From the NCBI GenBank assembly GCA_009746045.1, contig RPFO01001124.1, forward strand, positions 85,001 to 149,000: a stretch of DNA of 64,000 bases, read 5' to 3'. Of this stretch, positions 62,267 through 64,000 are shown in pieces. Source of the stretch: Mesostigma viride (taxonomy: Eukaryota; Streptophyta; Mesostigmatophyceae; Mesostigmatales; Mesostigmataceae). The notes below the pieces were generated by a model. It did no database searches. It was given only the letters and a program-made list of their open reading frames with translations, and was not told the DNA's origin. Position 1 is the first letter of the stretch. Every line of letters begins with the position of its first letter. The translations under genes were made by a program, and so were the position numbers.

Positions 62267-63998
62267 TCATTCATCATCACTATAGGCGCCCCCAGGCTCG
62301 CAGTCTTGGCAGTACCACTCCCCCTTTGGCACAGTTTCGAGGGTGAGTCCCGTGCACAGCATGTGGGCCCCCTGCACGCAATCGGTGCCACCACAGATGA
62401 GAAAGGGGTTGTGAGTTGTGTGTGTGGGGCCACCGCAGAACATGCACAGTCTAGCATCAACATCCATGTCATCCCCATCCTCATCCCCTGCCCCCCCTTC
62501 CTCATAGTGCACCCCCTTGCTGTATGTGCAGCGGTCCTGCTTGCCCTCCTTCCAGTGCCTTTTCTTCTTCTCTAACTTCCTTTTCATCTTGCGCCGCTTC
62601 CAGTCTTGCTGCCCCTTCAGCTGCTGCTGCCACTCCCTCTTGGTGATGATGGTCCCCAGCTGCGCCTCGACAGCGGGGGTCACTGTCACACCCAGTTCCT
62701 CTGCATCCTCTAGCCACCACTGTTCACCGTGCTGCACGTGCAGTATGCCCACCGCGCATGCACCTGGGTACAGCCCTGCCCCGAACCCGCCCTTCCCACC
62801 GGGGACAGCCCTGATCTGCTGGGAGTGCAGGAACTCATTCCTGTTGCTGCTGGCATCGTGGGTGCAAGCCTCCAGAATGTCCATCGTGGTGTACTTGTCC
62901 CAGACAGCCTTGACCAGCCCCAGCACATCCACGGTCACCCCCTGCGGCGTGCTCGCCGCGACGGGCAGCCACGTGGTCCCACCCCACCCGGGCGTTGTGT
63001 CCCCCACCACAGAGCCACACCACTGCTGCTCAACATGCGGCTGGCTTGGATCCGCTTGCCGCACATAGTTAGGCCACTGCTCACACTTGTCGTGCTTGTT
63101 AAAGTAGTGCAGCAGTGCAGTGCCCCCTTGAGGTGGACTGCCCCCATGTGCCCGTTGGCATGGATGCATGTGCGGAAGGAATAACACATGGAGTTCACTG
63201 TGGGGTCATCTAGCACCCCCTGAGCTTGCCCAGGTGCTCCTTCTTGAGCTTGGTCAGTGCATTGTACAAACACCCCCCCAAGTGATTGATGTCTTCCTTC
63301 TTCTCGGGGATGAGGCCTGCCTCTGCGAGGAAGTTGTCCTCTTTGACCCGTGCAAACCAGGTGGTGTCACCATCGCTAACCACCTCAGCGGCGTACAAGC
63401 GTTGGGCCATTGGCTTTGGCAGCACCTCCTTCTCCCCTCCTGCCCCCTCCTCCCCTGCTGCCCCCTCCTCCCGTGCTGCCCCCTCCTCCCCGTGCACCAC
63501 CTGCCCCGTGCTGATGCCCGCAACCGTGGATGCCAGGTCACGCAGCAAGAAGACAGCCCCCTCCCCTTCCATGCTTCTACTACTGCCTGTGTGGTTGAGA
63601 TAGCACGCATGGGGCCCGGGCTCCTTGCCTGCCTTGCTAGCCACCTCGCACGCCTGACACCACTTGCCAGAGACATGGTGCCCCACACACAGCCCAGTGC
63701 CATCGTGAATTATGGACTGCTGGCCAAATGGGGATGCAAAACCCCGGTTGGGCCATGACCCATCCAGCGTCAGGCGGCAGCCCTGCCTCCCCTCCCCATC
63801 TACCCCAAAGCGCTGGTGCTCCTGCTCCCATGCCCGCACCGTCTCCCTATTCTCCATTAGCTGATCGTGCAGGTGCTCCTTGACAATAGACGTGGCAGCT
63901 GCGACATCCTTACGCCACGTGCTATGCCCAGTGGTGCACCTCAGCCCTAGGAGCGTGGCTAGCCGCACAAGCACGGGCTGGCTGATACCAAACAACAC
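62267..63998 (-). pseudogene. Mutator-like transposase with C-terminal PHD finger, frameshifted, 5' end outside window
   Basis: The minus-strand coding enters from the right edge. The first part (63998-63213) has LTLDGSWPNRGFASPFG, GLCVGHHVSGKWCQACEVAS, then CYLNHTGSSRSMEGEGAV and VSDGDTTWFARVKE. This DG...CxxC...GSS..ME...GDGD pattern is that of the Mutator-like transposase domain; a KDZ-type assignment is the alternative. Near 63213 and 63115 the reading changes frame (VNSMCYSFRTCIHANGHMG lies in a third frame), then continues HYFNKHDKCEQWPNYVR. A basic KRRKMKRKLEKKKRHWK region precedes a PHD finger (CMFC...CGGTDC...HMLC...CQDC) ending GGAYSDDE. Two frameshifts in about 100 bp mean a pseudogene or a local sequence error. 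Confidence 0.7.
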
Positions 63999-64000
63999 CC

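Overview
The window is eukaryotic nuclear DNA. Its few genes are cut by GT-AG introns, it is full of retroelements with 3' simple-repeat tails and DNA transposons with target duplications, and several microsatellites run from hundreds of bases to more than 4 kb. GC-rich coding exons in AT-rich, repeat-choked introns, a plastid-type leader on one enzyme, and the mix of LINE-like, CACTA-like and PHD-bearing transposases suggest a microalga, most likely a chlorophyte. That placement is inference; no rRNA or organelle marker is present.

Host genes. (1) 109-477 (+) is the last exon of a DJ-1/PfpI-family gene that enters from the left. (2) 3199-11969 (-) holds at least nine exons of a short-chain dehydrogenase/reductase of retinol-dehydrogenase type. 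Its introns carry several tandem arrays, and its first exon(s), with the NADP-binding motif, were not found. (3) 51335-55195 (-) is an apparently complete five-exon FAD-dependent monooxygenase of about 502 residues with a plastid-like leader. (4) 56973-57286 (+) is the first exon of a secreted or membrane EGF-like protein. (5) 62267-63998 (-) is the C-terminal part of a transposase with a PHD finger, broken by frameshifts.

The stretch from about 13.6 to 49.6 kb is a nest of elements inside elements that can be unpicked from target-site duplications. An old ORF1-type retroelement (minus strand, pieces between 13.6 and 31.7 kb) contains a 4.35-kb (GGT)n expansion inside its coding region, a TTAA-flanked element, a 1.7-kb element with an imperfect 8-bp duplication, and a second ORF1 element (23071-31430). 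That second element was hit by two truncated retroelement tails, one of which received a 5.8-kb CACTA-like transposon (24792-30578). A third ORF1 element (31812-49620, plus strand, 11-bp duplication) is split by a 13.9-kb CACTA-like transposon (32160-46034) and by a LINE with a decayed reverse transcriptase (47283-49222, 10-bp duplication). The large CACTA element carries its own spliced, unrecognised gene, another TTAA element, a 1-kb perfect (CATC)n array and a 1.15-kb pyrimidine tract.

Three retroelement tail families share a 3' hairpin built on CTCC-CAAC-GGAG followed by an AT-rich simple-repeat tail, which suggests one reverse transcriptase recognises them all. Three nearly identical 1.7-kb TTAA elements and one diverged relative (59.9-61.6 kb) share fragments of a protein I cannot identify.
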